Assembly: GCF_031851795.1 (NCBI RefSeq)
Contig: NZ_CP134696.1
Location: 1,054,001 to 1,118,000 of the forward strand
Source of the DNA: Pontibacter sp. G13
GTDB taxonomy: Bacteria > Bacteroidota > Bacteroidia > J057
Length of the DNA: 64,000 nucleotides
Direction of reading: 5' to 3'
Shown here: piece after piece, positions 42,718-52,142 of the stretch
Layout of the letters: each line of letters begins with the position of its first letter
How positions within the stretch are numbered: position 1 is the first letter of the stretch
Position numbers and translations under genes: made by a program
Notes under the pieces: model-generated
The model's database searches: none
The model's input: the letters and a program-made list of their open reading frames with translations, nothing else
What the model was told of the DNA's origin: nothing

Positions 42718-44739
42718 ATGAAAAAAATCATCAGCTTGATTGGGGGATTGGTACTGGCAGTCACGGGACTCCAAGCCCAACAGATCATCATCGACCGCCC
42801 AGTCCGTGCAGAGGAATTGACGGTATTTCCTTCGGTTTCGCAAGATCACACCTATTACTACATCTTGGATCAGGCCAGTCTGGCCTATGAAAATGGCAAA
42901 CCTCAGTTTTCCTTTTTGCGATATGTCTCCAACTCCACGGGGACGGACGACAGTCGAGAGGGAGAAGGCGGAGGAATCGTCCATGCATTGGTGAGCCTAG
43001 AAGTGACCCAAGAGCAGATTCAGGATGCAGAACGAGCCTTGCGTAGGGTGGACCCAGAAGGCAAGATTGTGGGCCCGGTTATTTACAGCCGTGGACGATT
43101 TGCCTTGATTTCTTCCTTTGCCCAGCCTGACGGTACCCTTTCGACCCAAGTATTGGGATTGGGCTCTGCCCCTATTCTAGATGGACAGAAGGCCGCCATT
43201 TCCATTCACTTGACCAAGCAAGGGGCCAAACTCCTGTGGGAATCCTTCAAAACGCCTACACCGGATATCTCCTTTTCCTTCGAAATGGAACTACCCGGGT
43301 ACCGCAGTCCCAAGAATGCTGTCATCGAAGCCAATTTCGATCAGATTTATAAGCATGCCACTTTTCAGGCGGGAATTGCCACGCCCTACATTGGTGCAGA
43401 AATCGAGGCCGCATTCGAAGAACTTCGGAGAAATGGCGCCATTACCATCACTCAGGTGGGCGAGGACGAACAATTCAACGAATTGATTGCGACGGCCTAC
43501 AACAAGGTCGCCGAGATGATGTTCGAGCCCATCAATGGATCTGGGAGTCCGTCACTTTCCGATATTACTGCGATGGCTGGATCAGGTTCTAGTCCGCTCG
43601 ATCGGGCAACCGCATTATTGGCACAAAATCGCAACAACCACTTCCAGCAAGTGCGCGAGGAACAAGCTGCCAATCGGAATTCGGGGGAGCATAATTCTGG
43701 TGCTTCCAGCAATTCAGGTGGCAATACTTCGGATGATAGTGCCTCCTCTACAACGACTGAGCCCGAAGAAGCAGAATCTCCCGAAAGTGGCGAGACAACA
43801 TCTTCTGAAGGGGAAGGGGAGACAGCTTCCAGCGAAGACGCTGATTCGGAGGAATCGACAGAAACCCCTGAGGAAGCATCAGAAGGAGATTCAAATGAAT
43901 CCGAAACGCGCCGGTCCTCTGCGCCTCAATTCGCAGCGATCGTCACCTTCAAGATGCGTCGGCAGAAGAAAAGCGGCACCTTCAAGGTCAATCTGAATAA
44001 GTACACCATAGACCAATTGCCCATTCGGTTTGATGAGAACATCGGAGATCTGCGCCGATTCGTAGACGATTCCGATCACTTCCATCAAGTCAATTTGGAC
44101 GACGATTTCTATCGTCAGCGCGTGATTACGGCCTTTCTGGATGGCTACAATGCCACCGATTTCGGGACCTACATCAATTTTGTGAACATCCATCTCACCA
44201 AGCGACATGCGGAAGGAGCCATGACCGAAGCCGATATCCGGATTGACCGGAACAACTTCAATCAGCAAGGCAACAACTTCCAGATGGTCTATGGCTGGAA
44301 GGAAGATCGCGATCGCACCAAGTGGATGGAGTACCAATACGAGGTGAATTGGAGCTTTTTCGGAGGGCATGAAATTGTCCAGCCGATCCAGACCAATACG
44401 TTCTCTGCCATCAACCTTAAACCCCCACTGGAACGCCGCACGTTGACCTTCGAATCCGATCCTGATTACCTGAAAGATCAGGGCGTGCGCGCCATCCAGG
44501 TGACCATCTACTATACGGTTGGCGAGACTGAGCAGATCAAGCAAGTATCGCTCAACACCTTCCGCAACGAGTATTCCAAGACCTTGGATATTCTCTTGCC
44601 CGAGGGGGTGTATGACTATGACTATGAGATTGTCTGGCGAAAACGAGGCAACGGAAGCATTTCTTCCGGCCGCCTGACCTCCAATGAATCGATCCTGTTT
44701 GTAGACGAAGTTCCAGACGAATCCGCCCGCAATGAATAG
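42718..44739 (+). CDS. P5: secreted family protein with acidic Ser/Glu linker
   Basis: From ATG 42718 the product has 673 residues with signal peptide KKIISLIGGLVLAVTGLQAQ. Blocks: TYYYILDQASLAYENGKPQFSFLRYVSN, GGIVHALVSLEVTQEQIQDAE, GPVIYSRGRFALISSF, LGSAPILDGQKAAISIHLTKQGAKLLWESF, TPDISFSFEME, middle anchor LDDDFYRQRVITAFLDG near 460 with NFVNIHLTK, YEVNWSFFGGH and INLKPPLERRTLTFESDPDYL, ending in SILFVDEVPDE. Residues about 319-400 are an acidic low-complexity Ser/Glu/Thr linker between the two halves, which would act as a flexible or negatively charged spacer. P6 is the nearest relative. The gap to P6 is 37 bp. Confidence 0.8.
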   Translation: MKKIISLIGGLVLAVTGLQAQQIIIDRPVRAEELTVFPSVSQDHTYYYILDQASLAYENGKPQFSFLRYVSNSTGTDDSREGEGGGIVHALVSLEVTQEQIQDAERALRRVDPEGKIVGPVIYSRGRFALISSFAQPDGTLSTQVLGLGSAPILDGQKAAISIHLTKQGAKLLWESFKTPTPDISFSFEMELPGYRSPKNAVIEANFDQIYKHATFQAGIATPYIGAEIEAAFEELRRNGAITITQVGEDEQFNELIATAYNKVAEMMFEPINGSGSPSLSDITAMAGSGSSPLDRATALLAQNRNNHFQQVREEQAANRNSGEHNSGASSNSGGNTSDDSASSTTTEPEEAESPESGETTSSEGEGETASSEDADSEESTETPEEASEGDSNESETRRSSAPQFAAIVTFKMRRQKKSGTFKVNLNKYTIDQLPIRFDENIGDLRRFVDDSDHFHQVNLDDDFYRQRVITAFLDGYNATDFGTYINFVNIHLTKRHAEGAMTEADIRIDRNNFNQQGNNFQMVYGWKEDRDRTKWMEYQYEVNWSFFGGHEIVQPIQTNTFSAINLKPPLERRTLTFESDPDYLKDQGVRAIQVTIYYTVGETEQIKQVSLNTFRNEYSKTLDILLPEGVYDYDYEIVWRKRGNGSISSGRLTSNESILFVDEVPDESARNE

Positions 44740-44776
44740 GGCAACCATTACCTTTCAACGCTTTAGCAAAATTGTC

Positions 44777-46702
44777 ATGAATCGCTATTCACATACCCTG
44801 ATCATGGGATGTTGGATGTGTCTGGCAGCGTGGATCTCTCCGCTTCAGGCCCAACAGATCTTGTTCGACAAAGGGGTAGCAGCTGGGGAGCTCAACGTAT
44901 TCCCCGTCCTCAATTCCGATACCGACTTCCGGTATCTCTCCGATAAGGTCCAAGTGGCCAAACATCCCGATGGGAGCCCCATGTTCTCCTTCATCAAATA
45001 CGTTCGGAACACCGACACCGAGGGAGGTTCTTCTTCGATCACCGAATCCAACGAGGCTGGCGGTGTGGTCCACGCGGTCGTCACCCTGGAGGTTCCAGAA
45101 GACATGCGCCGCAATGCGGAGCGCGAACTGCAGCGAATCCGCCCCGGTGCCAAATTGGTGGGCCCCATCATCTATAAATCTGGGACGATTGCCCTGATCT
45201 CTTCAGTTGCTGCCGAGGATGGTCAGTTGGCTGAAAAAGTTGTGGGCATCGGCAGTGCTCCCATTCTGGAAGGTCAGAAAGCGGCTGTGTCGGTCATGCT
45301 CACCAAGGAGGGCGCCGACATTCTCTGGGCAACTTTCCAGACAGGAACCCCGGATTTGAGCTTCCAGTTTGAAATGGATGTCGCTGGTTACCTCTCTCCC
45401 AAGAATGTCACCATCGAGGCCAACTTTGATCAGATTTATCGCCACCGCTCATTTGAAGCTGCGGCTGTCACGCCTGTTTTCGCAGCAGAGATCAAAACAG
45501 CTTTTGATGAACTTGCCAATTCCGGCGCGATCAAGGTCACACAGATCGGGGAAGATGCGGCCTTGGATGCTATGCGTGAAACAGCCTACAATCAGCTTGT
45601 CAACTTGATGTTCGACAAGGTGGGAGGCCAAGGGTTGGAGACATTCGCTCAATTGGCCAATAGTCAAAACCAGACCAGCATGGTGGATCGAGCCACCAAT
45701 ATGCTCACTGCCGCGCGTACCGAAGCCCGTGCTGAAAACAAGCGACTCAGAGATGAAGCCGCTGCGAAGGCTGAAAGAGAAAGACAACACCGGCAACAAG
45801 CGGCGAGATTGATGGACTCTCTGTACCGCGCTCGTGGGCTTCAATACTCCGAACTTAGTCCCGACAGCCAGGACTCCGAAGAGGATGAAGTGGAGCAGGT
45901 TCCGATCCCCGGTATCGCCATTGCAGCTTCATTTGTCATGAAAACCGTGAAGCGCTCTGGCTCCTACAAGATCGATCTGAACAAGTACACCGAGGACACC
46001 CGGACCTTTCCATTCGCAGACAATGTCGGTACGACCTTGAACAGCTGCGAAAGCTGTTTTGCACGCGTCAACCTTGACGATGATCTCTACAAGCAACGCG
46101 AATTGAGCGCTAGTCTTCAGGACATCAACAGCGACGACTTCGGGAGCTATGTGAGCAATGTGGAGGTAGTTCTACGGAAACAGCATCAGGGAGGAGATGT
46201 AACCCTCGCGGATTTGGTCATCAATCAAAGCCGCTTCAATGACTTCGGCAACTCCTTTGAACTTTCCTATGGCTGGAAGCAGGATGTCAATCGCTCCGAA
46301 TGGCTTACCTACGATTACAAAACTCGCTGGAATTTCAGTGGCGGGGTATCTGTGGAAACCGATTGGCAGACCGGAGACTTCGGTAGTATTCCCTTGTATC
46401 CCCCGCTCAAGAAACAGACGGTGTTCGTAGACGTGGATCCATTCCTCGTTTCCGATCAAAACGTCCGTGCAGTGGAAGTGAAACTCTATTACAAACACGG
46501 TGAGCGGGAATTGAGCAAAACCGTCCAGATCCGCACAGCAGGGAATATCCTGTCCCAAAGCGTGGATCTGATCCAACCAGACGGCACCGAATCCTTTGAT
46601 TATCAGATCACATGGTTTGTTTCCGGATCAGCACCGATCCGAGAGTCCCGCAAGACCTATGATGCCAGCACCTTGTACCTCTTTGAAATCGACCGCGGAT
46701 AA
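44777..46702 (+). CDS. P6: secreted family protein with charged helical linker
   Basis: From ATG 44777 the product has 641 residues with a signal peptide (LIMGCWMCLAAWISPLQAQ). Blocks: FRYLSDKVQVAKHPDGSPMFSFIKYVRN, GGVVHAVVTLEVPEDMRRNAE, GPIIYKSGTIALISSV, IGSAPILEGQKAAVSVMLTKEGADILWATF, TPDLSFQFEMDVAGY, middle anchor LDDDLYKQRELSASLQD near 433 with SNVEVVLRKQ, YKTRWNFSGG and IPLYPPLKKQTVFVDVDPFL. Where P5 has an acidic linker, P6 has a charged coiled-coil-like stretch at about 315-371 (RAENKRLRDEAAAKAERERQ and on). The two linkers replace each other at the same hinge. The metalloprotease gene starts 25 bp later. Confidence 0.8.
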   Translation: MNRYSHTLIMGCWMCLAAWISPLQAQQILFDKGVAAGELNVFPVLNSDTDFRYLSDKVQVAKHPDGSPMFSFIKYVRNTDTEGGSSSITESNEAGGVVHAVVTLEVPEDMRRNAERELQRIRPGAKLVGPIIYKSGTIALISSVAAEDGQLAEKVVGIGSAPILEGQKAAVSVMLTKEGADILWATFQTGTPDLSFQFEMDVAGYLSPKNVTIEANFDQIYRHRSFEAAAVTPVFAAEIKTAFDELANSGAIKVTQIGEDAALDAMRETAYNQLVNLMFDKVGGQGLETFAQLANSQNQTSMVDRATNMLTAARTEARAENKRLRDEAAAKAERERQHRQQAARLMDSLYRARGLQYSELSPDSQDSEEDEVEQVPIPGIAIAASFVMKTVKRSGSYKIDLNKYTEDTRTFPFADNVGTTLNSCESCFARVNLDDDLYKQRELSASLQDINSDDFGSYVSNVEVVLRKQHQGGDVTLADLVINQSRFNDFGNSFELSYGWKQDVNRSEWLTYDYKTRWNFSGGVSVETDWQTGDFGSIPLYPPLKKQTVFVDVDPFLVSDQNVRAVEVKLYYKHGERELSKTVQIRTAGNILSQSVDLIQPDGTESFDYQITWFVSGSAPIRESRKTYDASTLYLFEIDRG

Positions 46703-46727
46703 TCCATTCGCCCAAACCAGAAATCTC

Positions 46728-48281
46728 ATGAAATATTGGATCATATTGATCGCGGGTCTCTTGATGATCAGCCCGCTACAGGCTCAGGAAGAATGTGGTT
46801 TCGACACCTACCTTGAGCAATTGCAGGAATCTTCAGAAGGACAATCCATCCTGGATGAAATCCGCGAATGGGTGCTGAATTTCCAGCGCAACTATCCCGT
46901 CAATCCTGACCTTCACCAAAGTCCGGTGACGATTCCAGTGGTCATCCACGTCTTGGAATCTCCGGGTGCACCGACCTTGACAGATGCGAATATCGCCCGT
47001 CAAATGGAAGTGTTGAACCAGAGTTTCAGACTCCAGAACACCTCTGAAGTGGCGACGATTCCCAACGAATTCAAGGTCCACGCCGCGGATCAATTGGTAC
47101 AATTCCAATTGGCCAGACGTAAACCTGACGGCACTGCCACCACTGGCATCAACCGCCATACCACTTCGACGTCTACCTTCTTCTTCCTGACGGATGCCAA
47201 CGCGCCCTCTGAGACTGCCAAGAAAACCAGTGCAGGGGGCCAAGACCCTTGGGATCCCACCCGCTACCTCAACATCTGGGTCTGCAACCTCAAGATGAAT
47301 CCTTCTGCCAGCAACATCCTGTTTGGCTATGGGATTTTCCCGGGTTGGGAGGACCGTTACATGCCGGGGGTAGTGATGAACTTCAATGCATTTGGAGTGG
47401 ATTTGGCACACTTGCATAGCAACAAATCCAAAGGCAGGACCTTGGCCCATGAGGTGGGGCATTACCTAAATCTTCTCCACATCTTCCAAGATGGATGCTC
47501 AAACACCAATGATGAGGTCGCGGATACGCCCAAACAGTCCCCTTCCTATGGCGGCCAATCTCCTACGCACCCTGTAGCCTCCTGCGGCAGCAACGACATG
47601 TTCATGAACTACATGAGCTACGCAATCAACGAAAATCGCAGGATGTTTACGGCTGGTCAGCGAGATCGGATCTTGGCGAATTTCGTGCCCGGTGGCCCAC
47701 GTGCAAGTTTGGCTACCTCCAATGCACTATTTCCTCCGAATGCGCTGACGGTCTCCCACGGTGTATATCTCGAAGCAGCATGGCGTCAATTCCCTGCTTG
47801 GAAGGCTTCAATGGCCATGATTGCCAACTGGGCTTGGAATATGTCCTTGGACGTGGACAAGGTCGTTCAGGATAATCAGCGCCATTGCAGTGCCAATCGT
47901 TTTGATGGAATCCCTGCGACTTTGAGCGATGTGATCTGCGCCTTGCTTTTGACCCCACAGCAGGTAAATGTCTGCTATGACATCGGAAGTTTCTACGAAT
48001 TGATCGAATCGAGACCTCTGACCATCCTGACGGTGAAAAACAACGAATACTACGGCTTGGTGGTGGACGGCATGGTCATGGACAACAGCCGCCAGACAGC
48101 TTTGCTTTCCATCAAGGACCCATTCCAAATCGGCCCGAGAATCGGATTGAATCATCGCGGGGCAGAATACACCGTGGACTACGCGGAATTCATGACCAAC
48201 ATTCTCGAAGGTTTCGCCAATACCCAGACCAAGGTCTACTTCCTCTTCCCGCCGACACAAGAAAGTGTAGCGGGAAATTAA
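46728..48281 (+). CDS. Secreted M43-type zinc protease with inactive-looking papain-like domain
   Basis: From ATG 46728 the product has 517 residues with signal peptide WIILIAGLLMISPLQAQ. Residues 60-325 form a pappalysin-like (M43) metalloprotease: zinc site HEVGHYLNLLH (241-251) and Met-turn MNYMSY (293-298). Residues about 340-510 resemble papain-like C70/C39-type domains: QFPAWKASMAMIANWAW aligns with the usual Q...CWxAxxAM motif but has Ala357 where Cys is expected, and NNEYYGLVVDGM aligns with GHxVVVxG but has Tyr for His. A K-D-P-F-x-I-G segment matches the DPW loop. The second domain is probably a non-catalytic binding module. Sitting in the middle of the P cluster, the protease may process the P proteins. 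Confidence 0.75.
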   Translation: MKYWIILIAGLLMISPLQAQEECGFDTYLEQLQESSEGQSILDEIREWVLNFQRNYPVNPDLHQSPVTIPVVIHVLESPGAPTLTDANIARQMEVLNQSFRLQNTSEVATIPNEFKVHAADQLVQFQLARRKPDGTATTGINRHTTSTSTFFFLTDANAPSETAKKTSAGGQDPWDPTRYLNIWVCNLKMNPSASNILFGYGIFPGWEDRYMPGVVMNFNAFGVDLAHLHSNKSKGRTLAHEVGHYLNLLHIFQDGCSNTNDEVADTPKQSPSYGGQSPTHPVASCGSNDMFMNYMSYAINENRRMFTAGQRDRILANFVPGGPRASLATSNALFPPNALTVSHGVYLEAAWRQFPAWKASMAMIANWAWNMSLDVDKVVQDNQRHCSANRFDGIPATLSDVICALLLTPQQVNVCYDIGSFYELIESRPLTILTVKNNEYYGLVVDGMVMDNSRQTALLSIKDPFQIGPRIGLNHRGAEYTVDYAEFMTNILEGFANTQTKVYFLFPPTQESVAGN

Positions 48282-48332
48282 GACCCTGATCCTCCAAGTC
48301 CTCTTGGCAAAAGGACTCCAATTAATCTTCGT

Positions 48333-48359
48333 GGCATCCGGCTCAAGTAGCTGGATGCC
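48333..48359 (+). terminator. Hairpin before P7
   Basis: GGCATCC (48333-48339) pairs with GGATGCC (48353-48359), with GCT/AGC extending the stem inward, followed by CATTTT. It is weak and may only modulate read-through. Confidence 0.45.
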
Positions 48360-48384
48360 CATTTTCACTCTCAAGCTTAGCGCA

Positions 48385-50691
48385 ATGAAACGAATCTTAT
48401 TGATCAGTCTGTGGATGATACTCGGAGGCTTGATGGGCTCATTGACTGCCCAGACTGCTTTCCAGCATACGACTACCTCTACGAATACCTCCGGCCATAT
48501 CACCACCTTGGATCACTCAACCACCAACGGTAAAGCGGGGATGATAGTGATCGTAGAGCAGGTCTATGGTAAATACAATGACCATGCAATCGGTGTCTGG
48601 TACAACTCTGGAAAATGGAAGATCTTCAACCAAGATCGGCAGCCTATTCCCGCAGGTACCAAGTTCAATATCTTGGTCGTCGATCCAGCGAAATCCAAAC
48701 GCGCATTTGTCCATACGACCGGATCTGCCAATATCAAGAACAACTATACCATCCTCAATCACTCGCTGACCAATGTCAAGCCTAGCGCCACGGTATTGGT
48801 CACACAAGTCTATGGTCGCTACAACACCAGCCCCGTGGGAGTTTGGTATTCTCAAGGCAAATGGACCATTTACAACGAAAAGCGCACCGCCATGCCAGCT
48901 CATACCAAATTCCATGTGCTGGTCTTGAATGCTGGGAACACCAAATCTCAGATTGGCCTGAATGGAAACGCATTTTCCCACTCGGTCACCCAAGCCAGCA
49001 AGGGAACCTACCGGACTGGGCACATCAGTTTTGCCAACCACGTAGGCACCAACAGCAAGAAAGATCGAATCGTATTTGCGACGCCCAACTACAAGAGCAC
49101 CTACAACCCACACATAAAGGGCGTCTGGTATGCCAACAACAAATGGTCCGTATTCAATCACAACCGAAAGGCCATCCCCAATGGCGTGCGATTCAATATG
49201 CTGGCTGTAGATCCTTCTCCCGTGAGAATCATCACCACCCGACCGGAAATTGGGACTGTAATTGTGGACGGCAACACCCGCCCCACCACAGGCACCGTCA
49301 TCCGTCCCAAGCCTACCTTTGAGCCCACTCGGGGCTGGGTGATCGTCGATCGCCCCAAACCCGGCACGACCGAAACTCCCGAGCCTGAATCTGAGGAGGA
49401 AATCTCCCTCGCACCATTGGGTCCTAATCTAGCCGGAGAGGAAATGAAAGAACTGCTGGAAGGGCAATCCTTGGCGGATCTTGCCGACAACTGGAATTTC
49501 TTCCCAAAGGTCTATCCCGATCAAAATGAGCACTCGGGGATCATCTACTATCTTCCCAAAAACTACTCCGTCCAATGGGATGCTAGCACACAGGACTACT
49601 CCCTGTCTATGTACTACCTGAGCTCAACAGGAGACGGGAGGGGCGAAGTGATTGTCACTGCTGAACTTACGCCCAAATTGACCGAGCAGGAAATCGAGGA
49701 AGCGGAAGAATTGCTCTCCAAGCAGTTGCGCAAAGACATCAAGTTGTATCCTATGCCGATCATGAGCACCCCTCAAGTATCGCTCGGGCAGAGTCTGGAG
49801 AATTTCGGGGTTGATCCCAGCAGCCTCCACATCAATGTGCACTCTGACTTTTTGGAGCCCATTGTCCTCAGTTGGAAAATGGATCAACGGGTGGATGACT
49901 TGATCGGCTTTATGATGTCCAATGCTCAATTGGCTGGAAAGCTCCAATTTGAGCCCTACGCCGAGGAGGAACAATTCATCGATGTGCCCATCCGGATGAA
50001 ACTCAACGAGCCTGAGACCTATGGGAAATTGACCTATGAAAATGCCGCTTCCGTTCTCAACGGCACGACCAACCCATTGGACTATCCGATCATTCTTGAA
50101 GAACTGTCCGTGATGCGAAGAAAGGGGAATCGACATACCCTAGAGACGATCACCCTCGGAAACTATCGGGTGGAGCCGGGCATGATGTTCTCCGATTACT
50201 CCGACACCGAGCGGACGCGATTGATCGAGGGAGATATCATTGAGCAAATCTGGCTGAAATACTCGATGGATGCCGACTGCGAAACGTGCAAGGAAACCAT
50301 TTTGGACAAAATCCTCAGCGGTACCTCCCGTGCGCGTGTTCAGGATATCGAATTGGAAGTCCTCAATCCCATCGCGTTCTCAGGAGCTGCCTTGATCAAA
50401 TTGCAGGTTCGTTCCATTCAGGCCGACCCCAATGGCGAAAGCATGGCATACCTCGAAATGCTCACCATCCGCCAAGACTTCACGCCGCTCAAGCCCGGGC
50501 AATTGATGATTCCAGAAGGGGAAAATGCTCAATTTGAGTATCAAGTGAGTCTAGTCATGCCGACGGGAGAAGTCAAGGTAAGCGAATGGGTGGCTCACGA
50601 CAATTTGACCTTGGTGTTGGGAGAGTTCCAACTCAACGAGCTATTTCCGCCTGAGATGGCGACAGAAGAACCCGAATCTCCAGAAGAATGA
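48385..50691 (+). CDS. P7: three DUF7452-like repeats fused to a P-family domain
   Basis: From ATG 48385 the product has 768 residues with signal peptide ILLISLWMILGGLMGSLTAQ. Residues about 25-275 hold three repeats of about 80 residues with the pattern FxHTT...N...ITxLxHSxTN ... QVYGxYN...GVWYxxGKWxIxNxxRxxxPxxTKFxxLV, which I recall as DUF7452 (name from memory). A Pro/Thr-rich linker (276-345) follows. From about 370 the P-family N block returns: IIYYLPKNYSVQWD, SLSMYYLSSTGDG, VTAELTPKLTEQEIEEAEELL. The last 300 residues are beta-rich and more diverged. The repeats may bind a partner or surface glycan. Its stop overlaps the P8 start by 4 bp (ATGA). Confidence 0.75.
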   Translation: MKRILLISLWMILGGLMGSLTAQTAFQHTTTSTNTSGHITTLDHSTTNGKAGMIVIVEQVYGKYNDHAIGVWYNSGKWKIFNQDRQPIPAGTKFNILVVDPAKSKRAFVHTTGSANIKNNYTILNHSLTNVKPSATVLVTQVYGRYNTSPVGVWYSQGKWTIYNEKRTAMPAHTKFHVLVLNAGNTKSQIGLNGNAFSHSVTQASKGTYRTGHISFANHVGTNSKKDRIVFATPNYKSTYNPHIKGVWYANNKWSVFNHNRKAIPNGVRFNMLAVDPSPVRIITTRPEIGTVIVDGNTRPTTGTVIRPKPTFEPTRGWVIVDRPKPGTTETPEPESEEEISLAPLGPNLAGEEMKELLEGQSLADLADNWNFFPKVYPDQNEHSGIIYYLPKNYSVQWDASTQDYSLSMYYLSSTGDGRGEVIVTAELTPKLTEQEIEEAEELLSKQLRKDIKLYPMPIMSTPQVSLGQSLENFGVDPSSLHINVHSDFLEPIVLSWKMDQRVDDLIGFMMSNAQLAGKLQFEPYAEEEQFIDVPIRMKLNEPETYGKLTYENAASVLNGTTNPLDYPIILEELSVMRRKGNRHTLETITLGNYRVEPGMMFSDYSDTERTRLIEGDIIEQIWLKYSMDADCETCKETILDKILSGTSRARVQDIELEVLNPIAFSGAALIKLQVRSIQADPNGESMAYLEMLTIRQDFTPLKPGQLMIPEGENAQFEYQVSLVMPTGEVKVSEWVAHDNLTLVLGEFQLNELFPPEMATEEPESPEE

Positions 50692-52115
50692 CCCTAACAC
50701 CCCGATCATTTGCACGAGCAGCAAGTCTTATTTGGGCTTGCCTGCTTGGTGCTTTCACGATGCTCCCCGCCCAGCCCGTACTTAGTTCGCGGATGTGGAT
50801 CGGGGAAACTGCAGTCTTTCGGGACGCAGGCCAAGTGGGGCTCTTTTGGTATGCACCCAAAGGAATTGCCCTCAAGCGCGATGGACAAGGAAAACCCCAA
50901 GTGCAAGTCATCCAGATGCGGTACCAGGGAGCAGAATGCACCGCGGATGAATCCGAAAGAAGGTTTACCAGCTTGGTACAGCTATCTGTTGTGGCTGACA
51001 ATTGGAGCCAAACAGAGCTGGAGGAGATCAAATCCTACCTTCAGCGGAGGTCGCGGACTCGGGTGTCTCTCAAGGAAATCCCCGCCCATCGGATGGATAC
51101 CCATCTAGTCATGGCCGCACCAGCTTTGGGGGGAAATCCCAAAGTTCTGGGACATGCACGCGAACCCATTCCTACGGCTTGGGAGGAGCGATCCTTTCTC
51201 GTGGGATTGTCGCCGGATGAGGCTCAATTGCTTTGGGCTCAGTTGGAAAAGGGACAAATGGCGATCACAGTGAGCTATGCGCTGATGGGGAAATTCTACC
51301 GCGGACCTTCGGCAGAGATTCACTTGAGCGGAAGTGCCGATATGGTAGAGGAATTGGCGGAAGAATTTGAAGAGATGTTCTTGGAAGAGGGAGAAGATTC
51401 CTTGTTGTTATCCATGCCGCTTAGGCAAGATGCCTTCAATGTGGAGTGGGATCTCGCCCAATGGCCTGACCTGATGCAACAGGTTGATCTGAACGATGGA
51501 TTCCCGCCCGCGTACCCGGCATTGACCATCCGATGCTATGATTTTGCGGATCAAATTCGCCCAGATCTGGCCATGAAGCGAATCGAAGTACAAGCCAAAG
51601 GGCTTCGGGACCAATGGCTCGATCCTCAACAGGCCACGTTCTATGCCAATCAATCGGGGGTAGAGGAGCAGCCGATTTCCTTTCCATTTGTGGTTTCCAT
51701 GGAGCATCCCTACCGATACCGGACCATCAGTTACACCTTCAAGGGCCAAAAGGAAGAATCGGAATGGCAGGAGATTCCCGCTTGTCGGTATCTGATCGAC
51801 ATCACCAGCAATCCCGAGGACAATCCCGTCGAGCATGTCGAATTCGAATGGGAGGCAGATGTCGCCGCGATGGATTCATTGGAAATCGAGACGTTCTTTT
51901 TGGAAATCCGATACGAGTTGGACGGCACTCCGCTGACGCTCAACTCCAAAATCTCGGTGAATGACCATTTGCCTTTGCAAATGCTTTCCTGGACGATGGA
52001 TCGTGGATTCATCCCTCAGCTCCGGTTGACTTGGAATCAGGCAGGAGACCTCTATTGGAAGGAACCAGACTGGCCATCAGATGGATATCTGTATGTTTCC
52101 CCAGCTCAAGAGTGA
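50688..52115 (+). CDS. P8: short divergent member of the P1-P8 family
   Basis: The 475-residue product has a signal peptide (SLIWACLLGAFTMLPAQ). Blocks can be followed: VGLFWYAPKGIALKRDGQGKPQVQVIQMRYQG, SLVQLSVVADNWSQTELEEIKSYL, HLVMAAPALGGNP, SFLVGLSPDEAQLLWAQLEKGQMAITVSYALMG, middle anchor QVDLNDGFPPAYPALTIR near 268, YRTISYTFKGQ, and FEWEADVAAMDSLEIETFFLEIRYELDG. It lacks the long helical middle region of P1-P6. It is translationally coupled with P7, so the two may act as a pair. It ends the cluster; a strong terminator follows. Confidence 0.75.
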   Translation: MTLTPRSFARAASLIWACLLGAFTMLPAQPVLSSRMWIGETAVFRDAGQVGLFWYAPKGIALKRDGQGKPQVQVIQMRYQGAECTADESERRFTSLVQLSVVADNWSQTELEEIKSYLQRRSRTRVSLKEIPAHRMDTHLVMAAPALGGNPKVLGHAREPIPTAWEERSFLVGLSPDEAQLLWAQLEKGQMAITVSYALMGKFYRGPSAEIHLSGSADMVEELAEEFEEMFLEEGEDSLLLSMPLRQDAFNVEWDLAQWPDLMQQVDLNDGFPPAYPALTIRCYDFADQIRPDLAMKRIEVQAKGLRDQWLDPQQATFYANQSGVEEQPISFPFVVSMEHPYRYRTISYTFKGQKEESEWQEIPACRYLIDITSNPEDNPVEHVEFEWEADVAAMDSLEIETFFLEIRYELDGTPLTLNSKISVNDHLPLQMLSWTMDRGFIPQLRLTWNQAGDLYWKEPDWPSDGYLYVSPAQE

Positions 52116-52142
52116 TCCGCATAAGTCTGTTGACCATCCCCA

